A DNA stretch of 14,753 bases from CAYSBK01 sp964429265 (GCA_964429265.1 CAYSBK010000045.1:1-14753); one strand, 5' to 3'. Counted from the first letter of the stretch, positions 6,684 to 14,619 are shown. Notes: generated from the sequence alone by a model not told the origin. Made by a program: numbers and translations.

Positions 6684-7637
6684 TTAACCCCCGACTTCGC
6701 GCATTGAAAATCGCTCCGCAAGCGAGTTCAACTTTGTGTAGCGGTTCTTTTGTTCGATTATCCCTTTCAACACTTCGAGTAACTGTGGGTCAGTAATGTG
6801 GCCCCTGACGAGGCTTTTCAGGTCGTAGTAACGTGATGAATAGAGACAGGGCTTGACTTTGCCGTCGCTGGTGAGCCGCAGGCGATTGCACGACTGGCAA
6901 AATACCGTAGTTCGTCCGCTTATAAAACCTACTGCGCCGGCGGAACCCGGTATCTTCAGGTAATAAGCCGGACCATTGCCCTCGGCGGCCAGGCAGTTGC
7001 AAAGGGCCCCAAATCTGCGCTCGATAATATCCCGTACTTTACTGTTAGGGACATAATCAAGCCCCCCGCTTGCGGGGCTGTTGGCGGGGCAGTACTCGAT
7101 GAACCTGACCATGACGGGCAGGTCGAGACTGAGCTGTGCCAGAGCGGCGATCTGGGAATCGTTTATCCGGTTCAGAATGACCGCGTTGATTTTCACCGGC
7201 GTCAGCCCAATCTCGATTGCTGCGTGTATACCCCTTCTGACCTCTTCCAGGACGTCGAATCCCGTAATTTCCCGATAAATATCTCGGTTTAGTGAATCGA
7301 CGCTTATGTTGACCCGCCTCAACCCCGCCGCCTTGAGTTCGTGCGCCACCGGCTCCAGCAGGACCCCGTTGGTAGTCAGAGACAGCTCCTTGATTCCGGG
7401 CGTGGTGCCGAGCTTTCTGACAAGAACCGGCAGGTCTTTTCGCATCAACGGCTCTCCTCCGGTAAGTCGGATACTGGTTACGCCGCATTGGGCAAACAAC
7501 CTCGCTATACGATGGATTTCCTCGAAGCGAAGCACGTCGTCGCGGCTGATAAACCTGCGCCTTTGGTACGGGTCACAATAGAGGCACCTCAAATTGCACC
7601 TGTCGGTAACAGAGATTCTCAGGTAGTCAACACTCAT
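6684..7637 (-). CDS. moaA: GTP 3',8-cyclase MoaA, molybdenum cofactor biosynthesis
   Basis: MoaA is a radical-SAM enzyme that converts GTP to 3',8-cyclo-dihydro-GTP, the first committed step of molybdopterin synthesis with MoaC. The 317-residue protein shows all hallmarks. YLRISVTDRCNLRCLYC carries the N-terminal [4Fe-4S] ligands C14, C18 and C21. GGEPLMR (60-66) is the SAM-binding motif. CQSCNRLRLTSDGKVKPCL supplies the second cluster ligands C247, C250 and C264 and GTP-contacting arginines. The C-terminal EVGG keeps the double glycine needed for activity. The start is fixed by an in-frame TGA two codons upstream of the ATG. No clear Shine-Dalgarno precedes it. After RFIEY the usual MPM-like segment is replaced by CPANSPASGG. 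No other moa or moe gene is in the window, and a promoter upstream suggests it is transcribed alone. Confidence 0.96.
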   Translation of the reverse strand: MSVDYLRISVTDRCNLRCLYCDPYQRRRFISRDDVLRFEEIHRIARLFAQCGVTSIRLTGGEPLMRKDLPVLVRKLGTTPGIKELSLTTNGVLLEPVAHELKAAGLRRVNISVDSLNRDIYREITGFDVLEEVRRGIHAAIEIGLTPVKINAVILNRINDSQIAALAQLSLDLPVMVRFIEYCPANSPASGGLDYVPNSKVRDIIERRFGALCNCLAAEGNGPAYYLKIPGSAGAVGFISGRTTVFCQSCNRLRLTSDGKVKPCLYSSRYYDLKSLVRGHITDPQLLEVLKGIIEQKNRYTKLNSLAERFSMREVGG

Positions 7638-7687
7638 AATTCAAACCGGCAAGCCGCTTTTTTTCGGGATTACCCTGACGTCAACAA

Positions 7688-7716
7688 ATGATAGCGTTGT
7701 TCCGGCGTTCTAACAA
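7688..7716 (-). promoter_or_regulatory. Sigma-70-type promoter of moaA
   Basis: On the minus strand TTGTTA (7716-7711) and TATCAT (7693-7688) are separated by exactly 17 bases, matching consensus at four and five of six positions. Transcription would start near 7681, giving a leader of about 44 bases before the moaA ATG at 7637. The leader is too short for a molybdenum-cofactor riboswitch and none is visible. Confidence 0.55.
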
Positions 7717-7746
7717 GGTCGCGATAATCAACCGCCATATTTGCAC

Positions 7747-7985
7747 TCATTGGGCCTGTGTTCCAAACCGCCAGGGGCCTCTTCGAAGCACTCGGCGCTG
7801 TCCGTGGCGGGGTGGACTCAAATCACCTCTGGCATAGCGAGCATAGGCATTTTCCTCGTAGAAATCCGCGCACCACTCGTACACGTTGCCAATCATCGAA
7901 GATGTCCCGGCTGTCGTTGGAAAGGCCATTGACGGTTCGCAGGGATTCTTCTAAAATCACGTCCCTGAAGGCTTCCAAATCGTGA
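7747..7985 (-). pseudogene. Remnant of a formylglycine-generating-enzyme (FGE/SUMF1-type) domain
   Basis: The minus-strand frame from 7929 to the TGA at 7749-7747 encodes MIGNVYEWCADFYEENAYAR and then RVLRRGPWRFGTQAQ. These are recognisable counterparts of the GNVWEWCxDWY and RVLRGGSW blocks of the FGE-sulfatase family. That family oxidises a sulfatase cysteine to formylglycine, or otherwise uses the fold as a binding domain. Just upstream, another frame reads LRTVNGLSNDSRDIFD, matching the block that normally runs directly into DMxGNVxEW, so the two halves are offset by a frameshift near 7892-7899. The C-terminal part beyond RVLRGGSW is missing, and the family's N-terminal two thirds are not seen. 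The upstream end at 7985 is approximate. It is most likely dead; it points to a former sulfatase or protein-modification gene here. Confidence 0.7.
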
Positions 7986-8017
7986 CCAACACAGTTGCGC
8001 AAGTGGGACAGGGTCGG

Positions 8018-9163
8018 ATGTCTCGAAAACGCTTTCGAATTTACCTGTGTCTGCTTGGTGGACTGGCGCTGCTGGCCGCCGTCTTTTTTGCAGCGAGAAA
8101 ACCGCTTGTTGATGATATGCGGCAACGCCGGGCTCGCAGCCTGCTGAAGCACTTCCGATCAAAACCCACCCAGGAGGATGCCGACCTGATGGTTCGGCTT
8201 CTCGAAGAGCAGTTTCTGCCGCAGGACCTGGCCGGCGAGATGATGTCCGCACTGTTCCGCCCCACCGTGCTTACCCGCAAGGCATATCCGGCGGGCCGAA
8301 CGCCGTTTATTTGCGTCGAACAACCTTTCAACCTGCGGTTCCGCGCTATGGCCATTGCCAGGGAATCTCAAGTCTGGACCGAGTGGAACTCATCGGGCGT
8401 CACCAGCAAGGCAGGCAACACCATTGCTAAGGGACGCCGTTTTGCGTGGATGCCGCGGCCACCGTCGGCGTCGCCGCAAAAGGCGGGAACGGCTTATCCG
8501 CCCGGAAAATATCGAATGGAGCTGCGCTACAAGTTCGCGCTGACCCCCACCGGCAGAATCATTCGGACCTGGAGACCAACGCTGCGAGGTTTCCCCCGCG
8601 GCTTGCTGCGGTACCAAATCAACGTCGTACCGATTTACCCCCGCCCGAGTAGCCCGCTGTACACGTGCCATTTCACCATCCCCGTGGACATCGTCATAGT
8701 TGACCCTGAAAAGGCCGAACACATCGAGCTTGTATCCGACCCGAACCTGGATGCCGCGATGAGAGCCGCTTTCACCTCTACGATCGACCCCACCGGCCGG
8801 TGTTCCTACGGCACTGCATCCGGCCGGCGAGACGCCAGGAACAGAGTTATGATTTACTGGCGCGACCTGCCCGCTGCTTTTGCGTTCAGGGCAACACTGC
8901 GGCTTCCCGATGGTTCCAAACTGCCGCAACAGGACTACGCACCGGCCCAGCAGCGCATCCTGCAGGCGGGTTCATCAGGCCAGACCGACCTGTACCCGGC
9001 CGCATTCAGGCCCGAAAAGCCGGGCCGGCATAATGCGACCCTTATCCTCTCTGGCGATCCCGACGCCGCCTACCGCGACCCGGCCATCAAATCCATCTGG
9101 AATGGCTCGCTGGAGTTTCCTTTTCCCTTCGAAGTCAAAGCCGCCAACGAGCCGGGACAATAA
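8018..9163 (+). CDS. Membrane-anchored exported protein of unknown function
   Basis: I do not recognise this protein (381 residues from ATG 8018). A basic MSRKRFR is followed by one membrane helix at about 8-26 (IYLCLLGGLALLAAVFFAA). The remainder, about 350 residues, would face the periplasm. A helical stretch comes first (VDDMRQRRARSLLKHF, QEDADLMVRLLEEQFLPQDL). A region rich in beta-strand, proline and aromatic residues follows (FICVEQPFNLRFRAMAIARE, YRMELRYKFALTPTGR, YTCHFTIPVDIVIVD, MIYWRDLPAAFAFRATLRLP). This suggests stacked beta-sandwich domains. An in-frame GTG at 7982 would add 12 residues before the anchor and overlap the FGE relic; ATG 8018, directly before the signal anchor, is preferred, although only a weak AGGGT precedes it. 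It is convergent with the glycosidase gene. No catalytic motif is visible. Confidence 0.8.
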   Translation: MSRKRFRIYLCLLGGLALLAAVFFAARKPLVDDMRQRRARSLLKHFRSKPTQEDADLMVRLLEEQFLPQDLAGEMMSALFRPTVLTRKAYPAGRTPFICVEQPFNLRFRAMAIARESQVWTEWNSSGVTSKAGNTIAKGRRFAWMPRPPSASPQKAGTAYPPGKYRMELRYKFALTPTGRIIRTWRPTLRGFPRGLLRYQINVVPIYPRPSSPLYTCHFTIPVDIVIVDPEKAEHIELVSDPNLDAAMRAAFTSTIDPTGRCSYGTASGRRDARNRVMIYWRDLPAAFAFRATLRLPDGSKLPQQDYAPAQQRILQAGSSGQTDLYPAAFRPEKPGRHNATLILSGDPDAAYRDPAIKSIWNGSLEFPFPFEVKAANEPGQ

Positions 9164-9172
9164 CTAAACCCC

Positions 9173-9207
9173 GTTGAACGTCCACCGCTGCCATCGGCTC
9201 GTTCAAC
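9173..9207. terminator. Inverted repeat between convergent genes, possible bidirectional terminator
   Basis: GTTGAACG (9173-9180) and CGTTCAAC (9200-9207) are perfect inverted copies separated by 19 bases. The loop can itself pair CCG (9185-9187) with CGG (9195-9197). It lies in the 71-base gap between two converging genes, where a shared terminator would be expected. No T-run follows on either strand, so Rho-independent function is doubtful and a protein-binding role is possible. Confidence 0.35.
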
Positions 9208-9234
9208 AGCTTGTCCGTCAAAGACAACGGTTTC

Positions 9235-12200
9235 TTATCGCCGGCGGCTGTTGCTCAATGTGAAGGGCCTGAACAATCCGTAGCCGATGCTCTGGTAGTC
9301 TTTGCCGGGCGGCGGGCCGATCTGCGGGGCTTTACGGAACATACTCGGCCAGGCGGTGCCCAGCGGCTGGTTGCCGTGGTGTGGGCCGAGCGTATTGTAC
9401 AGCGTCCCGATAACGGTTACATCGATCCTGTTCTCTCCCTCCACGATAAAATCGGTAACATCCAGCCGCCACGGCCGGCAGTAAATGCATCCCGCCGGTT
9501 TGCCGTTCACAGCCACTTTCGCTACACTGCCGTACCAGTCGCCCAGCGAAACCACGTACTTGCCTTTTACACGCCCAACGTCGAAAACCTGACTGTACGA
9601 TACCCCGGAGGCATAAAACGGACAGCCCTGTTCGTTCCACGGACCCACCTCCAGCGGCACGTTCGGCCCAATGACAAATCCCCTCTCCGTCGGCCTCAAT
9701 GAAAACTCGCCCAGCACGTAGGCAGGCTCAAGCTCGTGATACATCGTCATCGGACAGGCCTTTATTGTCACCACATTCTCACCAACCCGCGCAGCATCCG
9801 TGACATCCACCTTGCCGAACGCCTTATCGAGCCACCACTGCCCACCCTGGGCCGACACCGGCTTACCGTTGCAGGTAATCGTATAAAGATCCGACCTTTC
9901 AATAACAATGTACAAAGGCTCCGGCACACGGGCTTCGATCCTGAATCGATACGTCGCCTCGAAACCGCTGTCCGCGGGAAACTTCTTGCTTATCAGCTCA
10001 TCGCGGAATTGAACGGCACTGTCCCACGGGTTGCTTTCAAAGCCGTGTTTCTGCCAGACGAGCTTCGAGGCCTCGTAGAAGTAGATATTTTTCCTTGTTT
10101 CGCCGCCGACGCTGACATCAACGTAGTCCAGCGTCAGCACGTTCGGCTGGGTCCGGCGAATCTGAATCGCCCCAGCCGGCCGAAGCTCCACCGTCGTCGT
10201 CGAATCACGACCTGCCGCGGGCCCAGCCTCTCTTGATAGAAACAGCAACAAGCTGCCGCACGCAGGCAAATCGAACTCGGCCTCGACGCCTGTGGCGGCC
10301 CTGCTGAACTTATACGGCGAAACGGACCCCGTCCGTGGGTCCCATTTCTGGATACCACGCATCGGTGATTGTATCACACCCGCCACGGCTGAATCGATGC
10401 TGGTATTAACGAGAAAAAGAATCTCACCGTCATCCAGCTGGCGGCGATGATGATACAGGATGCCTCCCGAGCCTCGGCTGATATGAATGGCAAACCCATC
10501 TTTCGACTCGGCCGACAACATCTCTGCTATGTCGTCCGGCTCGACTTGCCTCCAGTTTGCCCTGCGCGATAGCAACTTGCCGCGGTCGGACCGCACACCA
10601 TCGACAAGCGAAGGTGGCTCGCCGCAGCACAGCACCTTCCCGCCGGCTTCGACAAAACCCTCCAGAAGCTCCATCGTCTTGCCGTTGAGGTTCTCGGTCA
10701 GCGGACCCAACACGACCGTTTCGTACCGGCGATTGCCCACGCGCAGGCGTGCACCTTCCACCGCACCGTGGTCGGCGATGATGTTCTCGCAGCCGATGTC
10801 ATACTCGACCTGGGCCTTGGCAAAATCGACGACCATTTTCTGGAACTGTCCCCCGATACTCTCGAGATGGTTCCTGTGGCTGCTGTCGGGCTGATACATC
10901 CACGCCGTCGTCGTCGGCTCAAGAAGCAGTATCGTGTTGACCTGCTGGCCCTGCGACAGCACCGCCGAAAGCCTTGTGAAGTATGACGCCAAGACGTGAT
11001 AGCAATCCCACCACGGCTCATGGTACGAAAACGACTGCGGATGGTCGCGTTTTCTGGCACCTCGGATCGTAACAAAAGACAGATGCTCATCGAGCAGGTT
11101 GACACCGTGTACGTACAGCCAGTCGCCTATGCGTTTCATATCCTCGAACCGCAGGTCCCAGCCGCCCGCACCGAATGCCTCGCAAAGCACCCTTTTTCGC
11201 CCGAGTTGGTTGGCCACGCTCGATACTTCCTTTACCGAGCGGACGTTGCCGAACTGGGCCCGAACATCCTCGCTGTAGCGATTCATCAATATGTCGATAC
11301 CCGGCTGATGTTGCCACGCCTCCGCTGCCATACTGTCCGGAACCGACCTGGCGCGGGGCCACTCGTGCTCCCAGTAGTGGCCCGTAAACAGCAGGTTGTG
11401 CTTGTCACAGTACCGGTAATAAGGTCTTGCCCAGCGCTGCAGGAACAACTCCAGCACGAGTTGAAAATAATTGTGGCGCACCCGCTTCCAGTCGCCCACC
11501 GGCCGTACAAGGCTCGGCAGGTTCTCCATCAAAGAGTATCCCCATCTCTTCTCGAACTGCTCCGGCAGGTCTTTCGCCCACGGCAGACCGCTTGGCGACC
11601 GCAGCCGCGGTTCGTCCGTGAAAACACCCGGAACCCGCTTGCCGAACTCATCGCCAAACTGCCGCGCGTAAGGGTCCAGGGTAATCTCGAGAAACTTTTC
11701 CGTAACGCCGGGCGTCAGCAGGTTAACATAGTACCTCCCGCCGTGCCACGCCGAGTACTTCGACCACCTCAAGAATGCAACAAGGCAATCTGCACCACCG
11801 GGGTCCGGCTTCGACGTCAGGCACTGATATGAATCACCGCCCCGGGCAAAAACGGCCACCACGTCTTCCCACGGCTCAATGAAGAGATTGCACGTCCGCG
11901 ACTCCGGCATCGCCTCGGGCACAAGACCTCCGGCAAACCCCGACGGATACGAGTTCTCGTCGTAAATCCATACGTTCATATCCAGACGCTTCGCCTCTTC
12001 CAGCGCAACCTTCCACAGCCGGAACCACTGCGGCGAAAGATACGGCGTCATCAGGCCCGGCCGGGGATGAACAAAAACCTGCCTCACGTTCTGCCCCGCC
12101 AGGTCCTCAAGCGTGGAGACAATCTGCTGTTCCGTCAGCATATCGTTCCACACCCATAACGGCGCCGTGCTGTACTGACGCGGCGGATCGGTGAACAGCT

Positions 12201-12306
12201 CCAGCACGGCCGACGAGTCGGCCGCCACCCCGCAACGCGGCAAGGCCGCCGAAAACACTGCCACCGCGACAATCACCCCCGCAAGTGAATGAATCAGGCC
12301 TCCCAT
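9235..12306 (-). CDS. Secreted GH106-like glycoside hydrolase (alpha-L-rhamnosidase-type)
   Basis: The 1023-residue protein has a signal peptide (hydrophobic core at about 8-22, cleavage near GVAA|DSS, 29). The N-terminal catalytic region shows the blocks typical of GH106-like proteins: APLWVWNDMLTEQQI (48-62), FVHPRPGLMTPYLSPQWF (78-95) and NVWIYDENSYPSGFAGG (111-127). A middle domain begins around GQQVNTILLLEPTTTAWMYQ, and a family-2-like sugar-binding beta-sandwich closes the protein. The last 102 residues contain DWYGSVAKVAVNGKPAG, RPWRLDVTDF and IGTLYNTLGPHHGN. GH106 removes alpha-L-rhamnose from plant or algal polysaccharides; the true substrate may differ because many members are untested. 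An ATG at 12333 is in frame, but GGGAGG lies 7 bases before ATG 12306 and the signal peptide begins there, so 12306 is chosen. No sulfatase or TonB partner is adjacent, so this is not an evident polysaccharide locus. Confidence 0.85.
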   Translation of the reverse strand: MGGLIHSLAGVIVAVAVFSAALPRCGVAADSSAVLELFTDPPRQYSTAPLWVWNDMLTEQQIVSTLEDLAGQNVRQVFVHPRPGLMTPYLSPQWFRLWKVALEEAKRLDMNVWIYDENSYPSGFAGGLVPEAMPESRTCNLFIEPWEDVVAVFARGGDSYQCLTSKPDPGGADCLVAFLRWSKYSAWHGGRYYVNLLTPGVTEKFLEITLDPYARQFGDEFGKRVPGVFTDEPRLRSPSGLPWAKDLPEQFEKRWGYSLMENLPSLVRPVGDWKRVRHNYFQLVLELFLQRWARPYYRYCDKHNLLFTGHYWEHEWPRARSVPDSMAAEAWQHQPGIDILMNRYSEDVRAQFGNVRSVKEVSSVANQLGRKRVLCEAFGAGGWDLRFEDMKRIGDWLYVHGVNLLDEHLSFVTIRGARKRDHPQSFSYHEPWWDCYHVLASYFTRLSAVLSQGQQVNTILLLEPTTTAWMYQPDSSHRNHLESIGGQFQKMVVDFAKAQVEYDIGCENIIADHGAVEGARLRVGNRRYETVVLGPLTENLNGKTMELLEGFVEAGGKVLCCGEPPSLVDGVRSDRGKLLSRRANWRQVEPDDIAEMLSAESKDGFAIHISRGSGGILYHHRRQLDDGEILFLVNTSIDSAVAGVIQSPMRGIQKWDPRTGSVSPYKFSRAATGVEAEFDLPACGSLLLFLSREAGPAAGRDSTTTVELRPAGAIQIRRTQPNVLTLDYVDVSVGGETRKNIYFYEASKLVWQKHGFESNPWDSAVQFRDELISKKFPADSGFEATYRFRIEARVPEPLYIVIERSDLYTITCNGKPVSAQGGQWWLDKAFGKVDVTDAARVGENVVTIKACPMTMYHELEPAYVLGEFSLRPTERGFVIGPNVPLEVGPWNEQGCPFYASGVSYSQVFDVGRVKGKYVVSLGDWYGSVAKVAVNGKPAGCIYCRPWRLDVTDFIVEGENRIDVTVIGTLYNTLGPHHGNQPLGTAWPSMFRKAPQIGPPPGKDYQSIGYGLFRPFTLSNSRRR

Positions 12307-12326
12307 AATGCAGCCTCCCGACCAGA

Positions 12327-12340
12327 TGACCATACGGTCA
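12327..12340. promoter_or_regulatory. Palindromic operator-like site upstream of the glycosidase gene
   Basis: TGACC-ATAC-GGTCA is a perfect inverted repeat with five-base arms and a four-base spacer. It lies about 20 bases upstream of the glycosidase start, just before its Shine-Dalgarno. The size and symmetry fit a dimeric repressor site. A small mRNA hairpin limiting translation is the alternative. No regulator gene is adjacent. Confidence 0.3.
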
Positions 12341-12468
12341 CACTAAGAATCGCCCGCCGGTCCTGCCCGACGGTACCTCGACCGGCCTCACGCAACTATT
12401 CTCACTTCTGCGCCCGAAGGTGCAAGCCAAATGTGCCGGCAACGCCCCGGTTGCCCGCCGGAAAATAC

Positions 12469-12497
12469 TTGTGCAACGAGCGCCCCTTTGCTATAAG
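12469..12497 (+). promoter_or_regulatory. Sigma-70-type promoter of glyA
   Basis: TTGTGC (12469-12474) and TATAAG (12492-12497) are separated by exactly 17 bases. The -10 matches five of six consensus positions and the -35 three. Transcription would begin near 12504, giving a leader of about 60 bases that contains the hairpin at 12506-12526. Confidence 0.5.
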
Positions 12498-12505
12498 ATG
12501 ACCGG

Positions 12506-12526
12506 CCCGGCCGTACCGCCGGGTAC
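12506..12526 (+). other. Alternative hairpins in the glyA leader
   Basis: CCCGGC (12506-12511) can pair with GCCGGG (12518-12523). Alternatively GTACC (12513-12517) can pair with GGTAC (12522-12526). The two helices share bases and exclude each other. The element starts at about the predicted transcription start and ends about 26 bases before the Shine-Dalgarno. It does not match any glycine, SAM or folate riboswitch I know. It could be a 5' stabilising hairpin. Confidence 0.3.
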
Positions 12527-12563
12527 GCCCAGTCAATCAAACTACAGATACAGGAGCGGCCAG

Positions 12564-13841
12564 ATGATTGCTTCGGCTCTCGAACAGTACGACCCTCAGA
12601 TTTACGAACTCATCAGGCAGGAAAAGGCACGCCAGAGCGGCTGTATCCGCCTCATCCCTTCCGAAAACTACGTCTCACGCGCCGTTATGGTCGCCAGCGG
12701 CAGTTGCCTCACGAACAAGTACGCCGAGGGCTACCCCGGAAGAAGATACTACGAGGGCCAGCAGGTTACCGACCTCATCGAGAAAATCGCACGCCAGCGA
12801 GCCACAAAGCTCTTCAAGGCCGACCACGCCAACGTCCAGCCGTACTCCGGCTCCATAGCAAATTGGGCCGCCTACCTGGCCCTGGTAAAGCCCGGAGATA
12901 CCATAATGGGCCTGTCGCTCACTCACGGCGGACATCTCACACACGGCTGGAAGGCAACCGCCTCCGGCAGAATCTTCAACTCCGTGCAGTACGGCGTCGA
13001 CCCCGCCACGGGCCGATTCGACTACGACCAAATCGCACACCTCGCAAAAAAACACAGGCCAAAAATTATCATCTCGGGAGCCACCGCCTATCCCAGGGAA
13101 ATCGACTTCGAAATCTTCGGACAGATCGCAAAAGACGTCGGCGCCTATCATATCTCCGACATAGCCCACATCGCCGGGCTCGTCGTTGCAGGCATCCACA
13201 AGAGCCCTGTCCCCTACGCCGACGTCGTCTCCAGCACAACCCACAAAACGCTCCGCGGCGCACGCGGCGGCATACTGTTGTGCAAGGCAGAACACGCCGA
13301 TAAGGTCGACCGCGCCGTGTTCCCAGGCCTCCAGGGCGGCCCGCATATGCACACCATCGCCGCAATCGCCGTTGCCCTGGCCGAGGCCGATACCCCCGAG
13401 TTCGTCGCATACGCAAAGCAAATCGTCAAAAACGCAAAGGCCCTGGCCGAAAAGCTGCTCGAATACGGCTTCAACCTCGTCTCCGGAGGAACCGACAATC
13501 ACCTCATACTCATCGACCTTCGAAGCAAGAACGTCCCCGGAAAAAAACTGGCAAAAGCCCTCGACAGGGCCAGGATCGTCACCAATTACAACACCATTCC
13601 CAACGACCCCGCCCCGCCGGCAAATCCCAGCGGGCTGCGGATCGGAACCCCCGCAATCACAACCCGCGGAATGAAGGAAGAACAGGCAAGGCAGATAGCG
13701 TCGTTCATAAATACCGTCGTTGAAAACATCGACAATGAATCCGTAATCGAACAGGTCGGCAAGGAAGTCTTGTTGCTGTGCTCCCAGTTCCCCGTCCCCG
13801 ACCACTTTATAGTGCCCAACAAAAACAATACGGCGCAATAG
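12564..13841 (+). CDS. glyA: Serine hydroxymethyltransferase
   Basis: This PLP enzyme interconverts serine plus tetrahydrofolate with glycine plus 5,10-methylene-tetrahydrofolate and is the main one-carbon source in most bacteria. At 425 residues it has the normal bacterial length. Motifs in order are LIPSENYVS (30-38), NKYAEGYPGRRYYEG (51-65), NVQPYSGSIAN (90-100), SLTHGGHLTHG (118-128), DIAHIAGLV (199-207), the PLP-lysine motif SSTTHKTLRGARGG with K228, and GLRIGTPAITTRG (357-369), whose arginine binds the substrate carboxylate. SIAN replaces the more usual SxAN/SQAN form, a conservative change. The frame extends upstream to 12420, but AGGAG (12552-12556) lies 7 bases before ATG 12564 and the family N-terminus begins there. 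The dUTPase gene follows after 84 bases with no terminator seen, so co-transcription is likely, linking methylene-THF supply and dUMP, the two thymidylate synthase substrates. Confidence 0.97.
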   Translation: MIASALEQYDPQIYELIRQEKARQSGCIRLIPSENYVSRAVMVASGSCLTNKYAEGYPGRRYYEGQQVTDLIEKIARQRATKLFKADHANVQPYSGSIANWAAYLALVKPGDTIMGLSLTHGGHLTHGWKATASGRIFNSVQYGVDPATGRFDYDQIAHLAKKHRPKIIISGATAYPREIDFEIFGQIAKDVGAYHISDIAHIAGLVVAGIHKSPVPYADVVSSTTHKTLRGARGGILLCKAEHADKVDRAVFPGLQGGPHMHTIAAIAVALAEADTPEFVAYAKQIVKNAKALAEKLLEYGFNLVSGGTDNHLILIDLRSKNVPGKKLAKALDRARIVTNYNTIPNDPAPPANPSGLRIGTPAITTRGMKEEQARQIASFINTVVENIDNESVIEQVGKEVLLLCSQFPVPDHFIVPNKNNTAQ

Positions 13842-13925
13842 CACGCTGCTTATGTCTCCGCACCCGCCCGACGGAATACGGCGCCGCCGAACGAAAAAAC
13901 CCGCAGCAGTTTGGAGAAAGCTGAA

Positions 13926-14333
13926 ATGCTTAAAGAGCTTTTTGAAAAGCAGGCACAACTCAACAAACGCACGGGCTTCGACGCCGCCGCGCTGAGGCGG
14001 AACTTCGACCCGCTCTATGCCGGCATCTGGCTCAACAACTACATCGCCGCAATGAGCAACGAACTCGAGGAGCTTCGAGACTCCACCTTCTGGAAGCACT
14101 GGTGCAGGGAAGCCAGGCAAGGCAAGCGATTCCTGATTCACGACCTGCAGAACGCCAGGGTCGAGGTGATAGATATGCTGTTCTTCTGGATAAGCCTGGC
14201 CCAATGCGTCGGCCTCGACGCCGACGATGTCATGCGACTATACAACCAGAAATGGCAGGTCAACTGGACCCGCCAGGACAACGACTATTCAATGGCCGAG
14301 AAAACCGAGGACGACAACAAGTCCATCGTCTGA
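13926..14333 (+). CDS. Dimeric all-alpha dUTPase (dUTPase_2 / MazG-like NTP pyrophosphatase superfamily)
   Basis: The 135-residue helical protein fits the dimeric dUTP diphosphatase family, which hydrolyses dUTP to dUMP, keeping uracil out of DNA and feeding thymidylate synthesis. The acidic metal-binding pairs are E46/E49 in NELEEL and E80/D83 in ARVEVIDMLFFWISLAQCVGL. The family ending YNQKWQVNWTRQDNDYSMAE is also present: lysine, asparagine and arginine followed by a nucleotide-contacting tyrosine. It is shorter than phage and trypanosome dimeric dUTPases, as usual for bacterial forms. A TTG at 13911 is in frame, but ATG 13926 has GGAG about 9 bases upstream and is preferred. dCTP or other pyrimidine nucleotides are possible alternative substrates. 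It probably shares the glyA transcript. Confidence 0.85.
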   Translation: MLKELFEKQAQLNKRTGFDAAALRRNFDPLYAGIWLNNYIAAMSNELEELRDSTFWKHWCREARQGKRFLIHDLQNARVEVIDMLFFWISLAQCVGLDADDVMRLYNQKWQVNWTRQDNDYSMAEKTEDDNKSIV

Positions 14334-14619
14334 CCGCAACCCGTCGGCTTGCCCCCCGGCTCAAACCTGCCGATCGCCTGATTGGTCGGAAAAACAGCTT
14401 CAACAATCAAGAACTTTGAAAACATCTATGCGCCGCCGCAAGGCCCATGGAAACACTCGATCTGCTCGAACGCAATTTGGCTTTCTACTTCTGGGCGCCG
14501 ATGACACGAAGCTGGGCATCATTGGTGCTAACGTTTGTACCGGCCACAGCGGCCGTTTGGTCGCCGGCATCGTCACTCACCCGCAGGAAGAAACCTCGCA
14601 AATGACGACACCCGGCACC

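Noticed and set aside
10996..11832. Plus-strand open frame of 278 codons inside the glycosidase gene
   Set aside because: It lies fully opposite the GH106-like coding sequence and has no recognisable domain or start signal.
12675..14204. Minus-strand open frame of 509 codons opposite glyA and the dUTPase gene
   Set aside because: It is a long shadow caused by GC-rich codon use; the plus strand carries unmistakable SHMT and dUTPase motifs, and the minus product is a low-complexity Gly/Val/Asp-rich string.
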